64,000 nt of DNA from Frankiaceae bacterium (lineage in GTDB: Bacteria; Actinomycetota; Actinomycetes; BP-191): NCBI GenBank assembly GCA_030840645.1, contig JAVEEC010000026.1, positions 47,192-111,191 of the forward strand, given 5' to 3'. A program made the translations under genes and the position numbers. The notes below the pieces were generated by a model. That model had not been told where the DNA came from. It searched no databases and saw nothing but the letters and a program-made list of their open reading frames with translations. Below, piece by piece: positions 45,128 through 53,671 of this stretch (positions are counted from its first letter, which is position 1; each line of letters opens with the position of its first letter).

Positions 45128-46395
45128 GGCGCCAGCTCCGGCTCCTCGTCGCGGCGACGACGTCGCTGGTGCTGCTCGCGTTCCTCGTGCCGCTGGCGCT
45201 GCTGTTGCGGACGCTCGCGGAGGACCGCGCTGTGGCGCAGGCGTTCCAGGACGCGCAGAACGTCGCCGTCGTCGTCGCCGTCACCCCCGACGTCAGGCAG
45301 GTCGCCTCCGTCGTGGACCTGGTGGACCAGCGCAGCGAACGGTCGATCACGGTGTTCCTCCCGGACGGCCACGTCGTCGGCGCGCCCGGTACCGGCGCGG
45401 CGCAGGCGCGGGCGCTGGCAGCGACCGGGCGGGCGTTCACCGTGCAGACGCCGCGCGGGCGCGAGGTCTACGTGCCCGTCGACGGCGCGCTCGGCCGCGC
45501 GGTCGTGCGCTGCTTCGTCCCGAACGCTCTGCTGCGCCGCGGCGTCCTCGTCGCGACGGCCGTCCTCACGTCGCTGGGGGCGGCGTTGCTGCTGGTCGCC
45601 ATCGTCATCGCGGACCGGCTGGCGCGCGGCACCGTCCGGCCCGTCGTCGCGCTCGCGGACGCGGCGCACCGGCTCGCCGCCGGCGATCTCGACGCGCGGG
45701 TGACGCCCGCCGGGCCGGGCGAGGTCCGCGAGGTCGGCCGCGCGGTGAACATGCTGGCCGGGCGGATCGGCGAGCTGTTGGAGACCGAGCGCGACGCCGT
45801 CGCGGACCTGTCGCACCGGCTGCGGACGCCGTTGACGGCGATGCGGCTCGACGCCGAGGGGCTGCGCGACGCGGAGGAGTCGCAACGTCTCTCCGCCGAC
45901 GTCGCGGCCCTCGAACGCGCGGTCGACACGGTGATCCGCGCGGCCCGGCGGCCGGTGCGCGAAGGCGTGTCGGCGCGGTGCGACGCGGGCGTCGTCGTGC
46001 GCGACCGGGTCGAGTTCTGGGCGGCGCTCGCGGAGGAGCAGGGCCGGCCGTGGGAGCTGTCGATCGAGCCCGGTGAGCACCCGGTCCGGCTGCTGTCCGA
46101 GGACCTCGCGGCGGCGCTGGATGCGTTGCTGGGCAACGTGTTCGCCCACACGCCCGAGGGCGCGGCCGTCACGGTGAGCGTCGGCCGCGAGGACGGGCTC
46201 GTCCGCGTCGAGGTCGCGGACCGGGGGCCGGGCTTCGGCGAGCAGGCGGTGCAGCGCGGCCGCAGCGGCGCCGGCTCGACCGGGCTCGGGCTGGACATCG
46301 CCAGGCGGACCGCCGAGGCGGCCGGCGGCCGGTTCGAGGCCGGCCCGCGACCGGCGGGCGGGGCGAGCGTCGTACTCGTCCTCCCACCCGCCTGA
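45124..46395 (+). CDS. sensor histidine kinase
   Basis: A 423-aa membrane kinase. TM1 at about 5-30, an extracytoplasmic sensor of about 110 residues, TM2 at about 140-163, and a HAMP linker (RPVVALADAAHRLAAGDLDARV). The phospho-His is in ADLSHRLRTPLTAMRL (about residue 237). The ATPase domain has LLGNVFAHTPEG (N-box), DRGPGFG and GSTGLGLDIARR. All kinase boxes are present. It overlaps the regulator gene by four bases. The ligand is unknown. Confidence 0.95.
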   Translation: MRRQLRLLVAATTSLVLLAFLVPLALLLRTLAEDRAVAQAFQDAQNVAVVVAVTPDVRQVASVVDLVDQRSERSITVFLPDGHVVGAPGTGAAQARALAATGRAFTVQTPRGREVYVPVDGALGRAVVRCFVPNALLRRGVLVATAVLTSLGAALLLVAIVIADRLARGTVRPVVALADAAHRLAAGDLDARVTPAGPGEVREVGRAVNMLAGRIGELLETERDAVADLSHRLRTPLTAMRLDAEGLRDAEESQRLSADVAALERAVDTVIRAARRPVREGVSARCDAGVVVRDRVEFWAALAEEQGRPWELSIEPGEHPVRLLSEDLAAALDALLGNVFAHTPEGAAVTVSVGREDGLVRVEVADRGPGFGEQAVQRGRSGAGSTGLGLDIARRTAEAAGGRFEAGPRPAGGASVVLVLPPA

Positions 46396-46423
46396 CCGCT
46401 CCGGCCCCGCCCCCGGACAAGCA

Positions 46424-46474
46424 CGTTGTGTGCGGGATTTGCGGGCTCTAGCCGCGCAAATACCGCACACAACG
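46424..46474. repeat. long inverted repeat, about 20-bp arms
   Basis: Arms CGTTGTGTGCGG (46424-46435) and CCGCACACAACG (46463-46474) are perfect. They continue inwards with ATTTGCG/CGCAAAT after one mismatch and a GGC/GCC closing stem. It lies between convergent genes and could act as a terminator, but lacks a T-run and is unusually long and less GC-rich than its surroundings, suggesting a mobile or dispersed palindromic element. Confidence 0.75.
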
Positions 46475-46489
46475 CTTCGTGGGGCGGGA

Positions 46490-47014
46490 CTAGTGGTCGT
46501 CGTTCGCGTCGTGGCCCGAGCCGTCGTCGCCGCCGTGGCCGCCGTTACCGGGGCCGCTGTTGTCGTCGTCGCCGTGGTCGTCGCCGTGACCGGGGCCGCG
46601 GTGGTCGTCGTCGCGGTCGCCGCCGTGGTCGTCGTTGATGTCGTGGTTCGGGCCGTCGTCGCCGTGGTCGTCGTTGATGTCGTGGTTCGGGCCGTCGTCG
46701 GCGCCGTGCCGCGCCTCGGCGCTGCTGTGCCTCGCGGAGGGCGTCGCGGAGGCGGCCGGAGCGGCGTTGCGCGCGCGTGCCGCAGGCGGCGACGTCACGA
46801 CGACGGTGCAGCCCGGGTCGCTCCGCTTCGTCGCGCACGGGTCGGCCGCGGCCGGCGCGCGGCCGGCCGCCGCACCCGGCGTCGTGGTGCTGACGGTGCT
46901 GACGCTCGTCGTGGCCGGGAGCGGCGCGCCGTGGCTCGCCGCCTGGTACGCGACCGCGCCGACGCCGGTGCCGACGGCGAGGGTGGCCGCGACCGCGAGG
47001 GTTCCTGCATTCAT
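46490..47014 (-). CDS. exported Asp/His-rich repeat protein
   Basis: A 174-aa protein with an N-terminal hydrophobic signal (LAVAATLAVGTGVGAVAYQA). A middle Ala/Pro/Ser/Thr region has one Cys pair. A C-terminal tail of about 70 residues is dominated by Asp, His and Gly, including two copies of GPNHDINDDHGDD-like units encoded by a 39-bp tandem repeat. Such composition is typical of metal-binding or calcium-binding tails; this is inference. ATG at 47014 has AGGAGG about 7 bases upstream. An upstream in-frame ATG would add a non-signal extension and is less likely. Confidence 0.8.
   Translation of the reverse strand: MNAGTLAVAATLAVGTGVGAVAYQAASHGAPLPATTSVSTVSTTTPGAAAGRAPAAADPCATKRSDPGCTVVVTSPPAARARNAAPAASATPSARHSSAEARHGADDGPNHDINDDHGDDGPNHDINDDHGGDRDDDHRGPGHGDDHGDDDNSGPGNGGHGGDDGSGHDANDDH
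46625..46702. repeat. two 39-bp tandem repeats
   Basis: Two nearly identical adjacent 39-bp units (46625-46663 and 46664-46702) inside the Asp/His-rich coding region, giving two in-frame 13-residue copies. Confidence 0.85.
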
Positions 47015-47109
47015 GTCGTCCTCCTGTTTCAGGTTGGAGCCCGACTCTCGCAACAGCTCCCTCATGAGCACCCCTCGCGAACGCTAAGCCGCGGACAACG
47101 GCTGACGGC

Positions 47110-47715
47110 TCAGTAGGTACGCAGCGAGGCCAGCACGGGCGCCGCCACGGCCAGTCGCTGCGCCCACGCGCGGGCGTCCGGCACGAGCACGGCCGCGACG
47201 ACCACGACGCCGCCGACGTCCGCGACGAGGAACCGCAGCCGCTGCCCCTGCGCGCCGTCGAGCTCGAGGTCGCCGTCGCGGCTGCGGTAGACGGACGCGC
47301 TGCCGCCGAGGACGTCGAGCCGTTGCGCGGGGCTGCCCGCGAGGGTGTCGGCGACCGGCGCAGTCGCGCCCGGCGCGGTGGCGAGGTCCGCCACGGCGGC
47401 GGCGGCGCTGCTCGCGCCGGACACGGAGAACGTCACCACGACCAGCGGCGCGTCGCGCTGCGGGTCCGGCCGGCCGACGTCGAACGCGTCCGCGTAGCGG
47501 TGCACGCTGGTCCACCCGGTGCCGACCTGGACGGACAGCGCGGGGACGAACCCGTCCGGCGACACCCACCGGCCCGCCGTGAGCGGGAGGTCGTTCTTGC
47601 CGAGCGGCAACGGCGTCCCGGCTGGCCTGGTCGGCGCGGGAACGAGCGTGTCCTCCGACCGCGCGCAGCCGCCGACGAGCAGGAGGGCGGTCGCGAGCAC
47701 GAGGAGGCGGCGCAC
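47110..47715 (-). CDS. putative lipoprotein
   Basis: A 201-aa protein starting at GTG 47715 with a lipoprotein signal peptide; the lipobox LVGGC places the lipidated Cys at about residue 17. The mature part is an alpha/beta domain with no recognised family (GRWVSPDGFVPALSVQVGTGW near its start). Anchored to the outer face of the membrane. Same strand as the neighbouring exported-protein genes, but spaced from them by 75-95 bases. Confidence 0.85.
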   Translation of the reverse strand: MRRLLVLATALLLVGGCARSEDTLVPAPTRPAGTPLPLGKNDLPLTAGRWVSPDGFVPALSVQVGTGWTSVHRYADAFDVGRPDPQRDAPLVVVTFSVSGASSAAAAVADLATAPGATAPVADTLAGSPAQRLDVLGGSASVYRSRDGDLELDGAQGQRLRFLVADVGGVVVVAAVLVPDARAWAQRLAVAAPVLASLRTY

Positions 47716-47790
47716 CCGTCCACGGTGGCCCTCCCGGGCGGCGGAACGGTCGCGACGAGGACTCGGTCCGGCCTCGGCGCGCGGGCGCCG

Positions 47791-48249
47791 TTAGGCGGTC
47801 CCGCCCGACGACGTGCCGGACGTCGTGCCCGTCGTGCCCGAGGGCGCGTCGTGACCCCGGCCGCCGCCGCCCCTGCCGGTCTCGATGGCGGTGACGTTGA
47901 AGTCCTTGTCGAACTTCACCGTCGCGCGCGTGCCGTCGGCCTTCGTGACGTGCGCCTCGTACACCGCGCCCTCGGCGTCGGTCTCCACCCGGTCGATCGT
48001 CGCGCCGGGCAGCGCCTTGAGGGCCGCGGCCTTCGCCTTCTCGGCGTTGGTCCCGGTGAGCAGGGTCTCGCCGGGGTGCTGGCCGCGCGGCGCGGCGGGA
48101 GCGGCGGCGCCGCCGGACGACGACCCGGTGCTCGGGCTCGGGGTCTGCGCCCCGGCCGGCAGCGCCGCGGCGGCGACCGCGCCCGCCAGCATGCCGGCGG
48201 CGACCAGGCCGGTGCCCCAGGCGAGCTGTCTCGTACGGTTCGGTGTCAT
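47791..48249 (-). CDS. exported PepSY-like domain protein
   Basis: A 152-aa exported protein. Signal segment LVAAGMLAGAVAAAALPAGA, a Ser/Gly/Ala-rich spacer, and a single PepSY-like domain (AEKAKAAALKALPGATIDRVETDAEGAVYEAHV split around residues 68-100, then TVKFDKDFNV). The Gly/Ser/Thr-rich tail is disordered. PepSY domains are thought to modulate peptidases or bind ligands. ATG at 48249 has GAGGAG about 6 bases upstream. Divergent from the Asp-box protein gene across 174 bases. Confidence 0.85.
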   Translation of the reverse strand: MTPNRTRQLAWGTGLVAAGMLAGAVAAAALPAGAQTPSPSTGSSSGGAAAPAAPRGQHPGETLLTGTNAEKAKAAALKALPGATIDRVETDAEGAVYEAHVTKADGTRATVKFDKDFNVTAIETGRGGGGRGHDAPSGTTGTTSGTSSGGTA

Positions 48250-48423
48250 CAGGTTCTCCTCGGGTCAGGTGCGGCGCCCGGGTGGTGCCGCCGGGGAGAA
48301 CACTCGCGGCCGGACCTGTGACGGCGATCCGGTGGGCCTGTGACGTTCCTGGGAGCCGCGCGGGAGGGACGGGGGCGGCCGCGTCGAAGTCACCCCCGTT
48401 CACCCGACCCGAGGGAGTCCTCC

Positions 48424-49752
48424 GTGGCCCTGCGCTCCTCCGCCCGCCTGCTCGCCGGCGCTGCCGCGTTGGCGGCCGTCGCCGCCGCCGTCACGCCGAC
48501 CCACGCGGCGCCGAACCGGAACGCGCCCACGTTCGCGAAGGCGCTCGCGCTGTCGACGTTCGACGGCGGCGAGCCGTCGCTGTCGATCGACCCTTCGGGC
48601 AACGGCGGCGTCTACGTCGTTGCGCCGCAGGGCCTCGGCGGCGGCAAGGGCGTCGGCTTCTGGGGGAGCAGCGACCACGGCAAGACGTTCAAGTTCTCCT
48701 CGCGGATCGGGTCGAGCGTCGGCGGCGGCGACTCCGACGTCGAGGTCAACAAGGACGGCTCCGTCTACGTCGCCGACCTCGAGCTCGCGGCGAACGCCAT
48801 CTGCCGCTCCGACGACCACGGCAAGACGTTCAAGGACCCGACGTCCGGCGGCGCGTGCGACGGCACGGTGACCAGCCAGTACGGGTACGTCAGCGACCGC
48901 CAGTGGCTCAACCACGGCCCCTCAGGCGAGATGTACCTCACGTTCCATGACGTCCACGTCGAGCTGCCGTACACGCTGCGCAGCGACGACAAGGGGCGGA
49001 CGTTCGTGCCCTGCGGCCCGGCCAGCTTCTCGGCGACCGGCAGCGAGCTGCAGAACTTCACGCCGGGCCCGACGTCCGGCACCCAGGTACCGAAGCCGGT
49101 GATCGGCCGCGAGGGCGAGATCTACACCATGTTCGCGACGGCCACGGCGCCGGCGCAGGGCGGCTTCGACCACCTGTACCTGTCGGCGACGCCGAGCTGC
49201 ACCCCGAGCTCGGTGTTCACGACGTACCCGATCTACGCGCACGCGGGCGCCGACCTCGCGCAGCCGTTCGACGGCCTCGCCATGGACGGCGGCGGCACGC
49301 TCTACGTCATCGCCGGCGGTCACCTCGACGCGACGAACAAGCAGGACAACGTCTGGCTGTTCCGCTCCGAGGACCGGGGCAAGACGTGGAGCAAGCCGGT
49401 CCGGGTCAACACCCCGGGCCTGCACGCCAACATGCTCCCGACCATCGCCGGCGGCCTGCGCAAGGGCCAGGTCACCGTCGGCTGGTACGGCAGCCCGGAG
49501 ACGTCGCGGAGCAGCTCGGACAACTCCTGGCGCTACTACATCGCGAACTCGTTCGACGGCGGCCGGACGTTCGCGCAGACCACGGCGAGCGGCGTCATGC
49601 ACGAGGGCGCGCAGGCGCGGGCGCTGCTCGACTTCACGACCATCGCTGTCGAGCCGAAGACCGGCATGGTGGTCGCGGTGTTCGCGGGCGACGCCGACGG
49701 CAAGCGCAAGGCGTATGTCGTCCGGCAGACCGGCGGCCGGTTCCTCAAGTAG
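48424..49752 (+). CDS. secreted Asp-box (BNR) repeat protein
   Basis: A 442-aa exported protein with a signal peptide (SARLLAGAAALAAVAAAVTPTHA). Five or so Asp-box motifs of the SxDxGxT(F/W) type are visible (SSDHGKTFKFS, SDDHGKTFKD, SDDKGRTFVP, SEDRGKTWSKP, SFDGGRTFAQT), indicating a sialidase-like beta-propeller. I do not see the arginine triad context needed to call a sialidase, so a binding or other hydrolytic role is equally possible. GTG at 48424 follows GAGGGAG by about 6 bases. Its 3' end overlaps the convergent GAF-ANTAR gene by eight bases. Confidence 0.88.
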   Translation: MALRSSARLLAGAAALAAVAAAVTPTHAAPNRNAPTFAKALALSTFDGGEPSLSIDPSGNGGVYVVAPQGLGGGKGVGFWGSSDHGKTFKFSSRIGSSVGGGDSDVEVNKDGSVYVADLELAANAICRSDDHGKTFKDPTSGGACDGTVTSQYGYVSDRQWLNHGPSGEMYLTFHDVHVELPYTLRSDDKGRTFVPCGPASFSATGSELQNFTPGPTSGTQVPKPVIGREGEIYTMFATATAPAQGGFDHLYLSATPSCTPSSVFTTYPIYAHAGADLAQPFDGLAMDGGGTLYVIAGGHLDATNKQDNVWLFRSEDRGKTWSKPVRVNTPGLHANMLPTIAGGLRKGQVTVGWYGSPETSRSSSDNSWRYYIANSFDGGRTFAQTTASGVMHEGAQARALLDFTTIAVEPKTGMVVAVFAGDADGKRKAYVVRQTGGRFLK

Positions 49753-50488
49753 TACGGCTCCGTTCGTTCGCGAGCCGCGCGGCGACGTCGCGCACGGAGA
49801 CGCCCTCCTGCGCGGCCAGCCGGTCGAGCACCTCGGCGGCCGCGTCCGCGAGGATGCCCTGCCGGGCCATCAGGACACCCTTGGCGCGTTCGAGGTTCGT
49901 GTGGGCGAGCAGCGTCTCGTCCAGCCGGTCCGCGAGGTCGCGGCCGGCCTGGAAGATCTCGGCGTTCACCAGTGCGCCGGCGGCCTGGGCGGCGTACTCC
50001 CCGGCGAGGTACCCGGCATCGCCGAACGCGTCGCGGACCAGCGCCTGCATGTTCAGCGTGCCGCGCGGCCGGCCGCGGACCGTGATGGGGACGCAGAGCG
50101 CGGAGAACACGCCGTACGCCCTCGCGATCGGCGCGAACGCCGGCCATCTGCTCTCCGTCGCCATGTCCACGACGAGGCAGGGCGTGCCCTCCCGGCTCGC
50201 GTCGAGGCACGGTCCCTCGTCCGCGCGGTACTGCGCCTCGTCCAGGTCGCGCGCCAGCGGCGTCGTGCTCGCGACCGTGAACGGCCGGGCGCCGTCCCAC
50301 AACGCGATGCTGGCCGCGTGGCAGCCGGGCACCGTCGTGGCGACGAGCCGGGTCACGCGGTCCAGGGTCCGCTCGACCGGCTCCCCGGCGTCGAGCAGCC
50401 CGACCAGCTCTGCCTGCCCGCCCCAGAGCGCGTTCGGCTCGGTCACGAATACCGCCGCTGTGTTGCTGCGCACCGCCTTGATGCTCAA
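49745..50488 (-). CDS. GAF-ANTAR domain regulator
   Basis: A 247-aa cytoplasmic protein with a GAF sensor domain (about 25-165; VGLLDAGEPVERTLDRVTRL start, RADEGPCLDASREGTPCLVVD) and a C-terminal ANTAR RNA-binding domain (LERAKGVLMARQGILADAAAEVLDRL, about 200-240). Such proteins bind nascent-RNA dual hairpins and promote antitermination in response to a signal. The start is a TTG at 50488; a GTG six codons later is an alternative and neither has a strong ribosome site. It is the downstream member of a tandem pair with the 50556-51323 gene. Confidence 0.9.
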   Translation of the reverse strand: MSIKAVRSNTAAVFVTEPNALWGGQAELVGLLDAGEPVERTLDRVTRLVATTVPGCHAASIALWDGARPFTVASTTPLARDLDEAQYRADEGPCLDASREGTPCLVVDMATESRWPAFAPIARAYGVFSALCVPITVRGRPRGTLNMQALVRDAFGDAGYLAGEYAAQAAGALVNAEIFQAGRDLADRLDETLLAHTNLERAKGVLMARQGILADAAAEVLDRLAAQEGVSVRDVAARLANERSRTT

Positions 50489-50555
50489 GCGGCCACGTGA
50501 ACGACGCGGCCCCCTCGGTCACGCGCGAGGGGACCGTATCAAACGAATTGAGGTA

Positions 50556-51323
50556 CTACGCGCTCCCGGGCGACGCGGCCTGTGTCTTGCTGTCCACGAG
50601 GCGTTGCGCGATCTCGCGGAGCTTGACGTTCTCGCGCTGCGACGCCATGCGAAGCAGGTCGAAGGCCGTGCCCTGGTCGCAGCCGCGTTCGGCCATCAGG
50701 ATGCCCTTCGCCTGCTCGATCACCGCCCGCGACCGCATCGCCTCCTCCATCTGCTCGGCGAGGCGGCGGCTCGCCTCGTAGACCCGGGCGTTTGCGATCG
50801 CGACGGCCGCCTGGGCGGCGAACAGCGTCGCGGTCGCGCGGGAGTCCTCGGTGTACGCGTCGTCGGCGGGCGAGTAGAGGTTGAGCGCGCCGGTCGGCTC
50901 GTCGCGGACGGCGAGCGGCAACGACAGCAGGCTGCCGGCGCCGATCGTGACGGCCTCCCTGGGGAACGGCTGCCAGCGGCTCTCGGCCCGCATCGACGGG
51001 ATCGCGACCGGCCCCTCACCCGACCTCGCGGCCGTGAGGCTCGGGCCGAGGCCGAGGCGGTACTGCGCCTCGTCGAGGCGGATCGAGAGGTCGTCGGTGT
51101 GCACGACCGTACGCGCGCCGCGGCCGTCCTCCACCAGCGTCACGCTGGCCGACTCGCACCCGACGACGGTCCGGCACGCGAGCAGGACGATGCGGTGCAG
51201 CGTCTGCTCGAACGTCTCCTCCGGGGGCAGCAGCCCGACCAGCTCGGCGAGCGAGTGCTGAAGATCGAGGTCGCCGGGATCGGTCACCGGGACCACGACG
51301 CGGACGAGACCGTCATGAAGCAC
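50556..51323 (-). CDS. GAF-ANTAR domain regulator
   Basis: A 255-aa protein similar in layout to its neighbour: GAF domain (about 25-170; LVGLLPPEETFEQTLHRIVLLA and RLGLGPSLTAARSGEGPVAI) followed by ANTAR (VIEQAKGILMAERGCDQGTAFDLLRMA). The two share the AQYR...GP.L.A.R motif in GAF and are probably ancient duplicates. GTG at 51323 has GAGG about 5 bases upstream. Divergent from the glutamate-dehydrogenase-type gene across about 185 bases. The GAF ligand is not predictable. Confidence 0.9.
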   Translation of the reverse strand: MLHDGLVRVVVPVTDPGDLDLQHSLAELVGLLPPEETFEQTLHRIVLLACRTVVGCESASVTLVEDGRGARTVVHTDDLSIRLDEAQYRLGLGPSLTAARSGEGPVAIPSMRAESRWQPFPREAVTIGAGSLLSLPLAVRDEPTGALNLYSPADDAYTEDSRATATLFAAQAAVAIANARVYEASRRLAEQMEEAMRSRAVIEQAKGILMAERGCDQGTAFDLLRMASQRENVKLREIAQRLVDSKTQAASPGSA

Positions 51324-51508
51324 CTATGCCTCGCGAGCGGACGCTCTGCTCGGGCACGCCTGCTTCTTCAAGCGCGTCTGCTGCGGGACTCCACCCGTGC
51401 GCGCACTGTACGCCCGCGCGTTACGGCGGCCTGTCCGCGCCGGTACCTCTACTCTTGTGCGGCGCGGCCGGGGTCGACGGCGACGTCCGGCAGGAGGGTG
51501 CAGCGACC

Positions 51509-52762
51509 GTGGGTAGTGGCCAGACCGCCTGGGAGTCCGCGCTGATCCAGCTCTCGAACGCCGTCCGCGAGCTCGGCCTCGACGACGGGCTGCACGAGCT
51601 GCTCGCGACGCCGCGGCGGGCGCTGACCGTCTCGGTGCCGTTGCGCTACGACGACGGCCACGTCGAGGTCCTGACCGGCTACCGCGTCCAGCACAACCTC
51701 GCGCGCGGACCGGCCAAGGGCGGCGTCCGCTACCACCCGGCGACCGACATCGACGAGGTCAAGGCGCTCGCGATGTGGATGACGTGGAAGTGCGCGCTCA
51801 TCGGCATCCCGTACGGCGGCGCCAAGGGCGGCGTCGGCGTCGACCCGAAGCTGCTGTCCCGCAACGAGCTCGAACGCGTGACCCGCAGGTACGCCTCGGA
51901 GATCATCCCGATCATCGGCCCGGAGAAGGACATCCCCGCGCCCGACGTCGGCACCGACGAGCAGACGATGGCCTGGATGATGGACACGTACTCCGTCCAG
52001 ACCGGGTACTCCGTTCCCGGCGTCGTCACCGGCAAGCCGGTGGCGATCGGCGGCTCCGAGGGGCGCGGCGGCGCGACCAGCCGCGGCGTCATGTACTCCG
52101 CGTTCTCCGCGCTGCGCGAGGCGAGCGTCGACTACCGCGGCTGCACCGTTGCGGTGCAGGGCTTCGGCAAGGTCGGCGGGCTCGCGGCGCAGTTCCTGCA
52201 CGACGCCGGCTGCTCGGTCGTCGCGGTGAGCGACGTCAAGGGCGGCATCTACAACCCGCGCGGGCTGAACCCCGTCGCGCTGCTGCGCCACCTGCGCGGC
52301 GGCGCGGACAGCGTCGTCGGCTACCCGGGCACCGACACCATCACCAACGACGAGCTGGTCGAGCTCGACGTGGATGTCCTCGTCCCCGCCGCCCTGGAGG
52401 GCGTGATCACCGAGGAGAACGCCGACCGGGTCAAGGCGCGCTTCGTCGTGGAGGGCGCCAACGGCCCGACGACCCCGGCCGCCGACGAGATCCTGGAGAA
52501 GAACGGCGTCGTCGTCGTCCCCGACGTCCTCGCCAACTCGGGCGGCGTGGCGGTGTCGTACTTCGAGTGGGTCCAGGACCTGCAGGCGTACTTCTGGACC
52601 GAGGACGAGGTCAACGACCGGCTGAAGGTCCTGATGGACCGCGCGTACACCGACGTGTCGGGCCTCGCCGCGGAGCGCGGGGTGTCGTTGCGGACGGCGG
52701 CCCAGATGATCGGCGTCGGCCGCGTCGCCGAGGCGCACCGCACGCGGGGGCTCTACCCGTAA
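51509..52762 (+). CDS. Glu/Leu/Phe/Val family dehydrogenase (glutamate dehydrogenase-like)
   Basis: A 417-aa NAD(P)-dependent amino-acid dehydrogenase that interconverts an amino acid, most likely glutamate, with its 2-oxo acid and ammonia. The catalytic Lys lies in PYGGAKGGVGVDP. Upstream are RVQHNLARGPAKGGVRYHP and APDVGTDEQTMAWMMDTYS. The coenzyme domain has VAVQGFGKVGG and VVEGANGPTTPAAD. The length matches hexameric GDH of the 410-430-aa class. GTG at 51509 keeps the domain intact, but the GGAGG upstream is about 12 bases away, so the start is moderately certain. Monocistronic by spacing. Confidence 0.94.
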   Translation: MGSGQTAWESALIQLSNAVRELGLDDGLHELLATPRRALTVSVPLRYDDGHVEVLTGYRVQHNLARGPAKGGVRYHPATDIDEVKALAMWMTWKCALIGIPYGGAKGGVGVDPKLLSRNELERVTRRYASEIIPIIGPEKDIPAPDVGTDEQTMAWMMDTYSVQTGYSVPGVVTGKPVAIGGSEGRGGATSRGVMYSAFSALREASVDYRGCTVAVQGFGKVGGLAAQFLHDAGCSVVAVSDVKGGIYNPRGLNPVALLRHLRGGADSVVGYPGTDTITNDELVELDVDVLVPAALEGVITEENADRVKARFVVEGANGPTTPAADEILEKNGVVVVPDVLANSGGVAVSYFEWVQDLQAYFWTEDEVNDRLKVLMDRAYTDVSGLAAERGVSLRTAAQMIGVGRVAEAHRTRGLYP

Positions 52763-52838
52763 CGGCTCGGCGTCGTTGGCTTCGCCGGGGTGCTGTGCCA
52801 GAATCACAGCGTTGTCATTCGGCAGGACAGGAGCCCGC

Positions 52839-53126
52839 GTGGACGCCGTACCCGCCCTCCCCGGCTACGAGGTCGGCGAGCTCTCCGAACGCGACCGCAA
52901 GATCCTCGCGTTCGAGCGGCAGTGGTGGAAGTACGCCGGCGCCAAGGAGCAGGCGATCCGCGAGCTGTTCGACATGTCGGCCACGCGCTACTACCAGGTC
53001 CTGAACGCCCTCATCGACCGCCCCGAGGCACTCGTGCACGACCCGATGCTGGTCAAGCGGCTCCGCCGGCTGCGCGCGACGCGGCAGCGCACCCGGCACG
53101 CGCGGCGGCTCGGCGTCGACGGGTAG
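52839..53126 (+). CDS. DUF3263 family protein
   Basis: A 95-aa actinobacterial protein. ELSERDRKILAFERQWWKYAGAKEQAIRELFDMSATRYYQVLNALIDRPEAL contains the whole DUF3263 core, which looks like a helix-turn-helix region. GTG at 52839 has GGAG 6 bases upstream. It is followed immediately by the LytR_C gene, the common order in actinomycetes. Probably DNA-binding; no target known. Confidence 0.93.
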   Translation: MDAVPALPGYEVGELSERDRKILAFERQWWKYAGAKEQAIRELFDMSATRYYQVLNALIDRPEALVHDPMLVKRLRRLRATRQRTRHARRLGVDG

Positions 53127-53654
53127 GTGAGCCCGGCCCGCGCCCGCCCGCCGGACCTCCACCCGGCGCTGCGTTCGGCGCTCGGCGGGGTGTTCGCCGT
53201 GACGCTGGTCGCGCTCGGCATCGTCGGGCTCCAGCTCCTCGTGCCGGCCGACCGTTCCTCGCCCGCGGCGGTCGACGACCCGCCGAGCGCGTTCACCCTC
53301 CCGCCCGAGTCGACCAACGCGCCGGCACCGGCCACCCTGCCGCCCGTGACGGCAACGCACCCCGCGACCGTTGCGGCGCGGCCGCCGTTGACCGTCCTGA
53401 ACAACTCCAAGGTGACCGGGCTGGCGAAGAAGGCGGCGGCCGACTTCGCGGCGGCCGGCTGGACGGTCGCGGGGACGGGCAACCTCTCGGGCCGCCTAGC
53501 GGTGACGACCGTCTACTACCCGCCGGGCATGCTCGCGGCGGCGGTCGAGCTGCGGCACCGGTTCCCAGTCATCAAGGACAGCGCCGCGCGGTACGCGGGC
53601 CTGCCGGGGGAGGGCACGTTGACGGTGGTCGTCACCCGCGACTACCCGCACTGA
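53127..53654 (+). CDS. LytR_C domain membrane protein
   Basis: A 175-aa single-pass protein: TM at about 19-38 (LGGVFAVTLVALGIVGLQLLV), a Pro/Thr/Ala-rich spacer, and a C-terminal LytR_C domain (LTVLNNSKVTGLAKKAAADFAAAGWTVAGTGNLSG, split about 88-122). The domain is often attached to, or partnered with, LytR-CpsA-Psr wall-polymer ligases; here it stands alone. The GTG abuts the DUF3263 stop, so the two are co-transcribed. An extracytoplasmic wall-related role is likely. Confidence 0.9.
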   Translation: MSPARARPPDLHPALRSALGGVFAVTLVALGIVGLQLLVPADRSSPAAVDDPPSAFTLPPESTNAPAPATLPPVTATHPATVAARPPLTVLNNSKVTGLAKKAAADFAAAGWTVAGTGNLSGRLAVTTVYYPPGMLAAAVELRHRFPVIKDSAARYAGLPGEGTLTVVVTRDYPH

Positions 53655-53671
53655 CGCCTACAGTGACCGGC

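Noticed and set aside
46625..46702. Tandem repeats considered as a CRISPR array
   Set aside because: Only two units, no spacers, and they lie inside a coding frame encoding a 13-residue repeat.
48424..49752. Calling the Asp-box protein a sialidase
   Set aside because: Asp boxes show only the propeller fold; the catalytic arginine triad and Tyr/Glu pair could not be identified.
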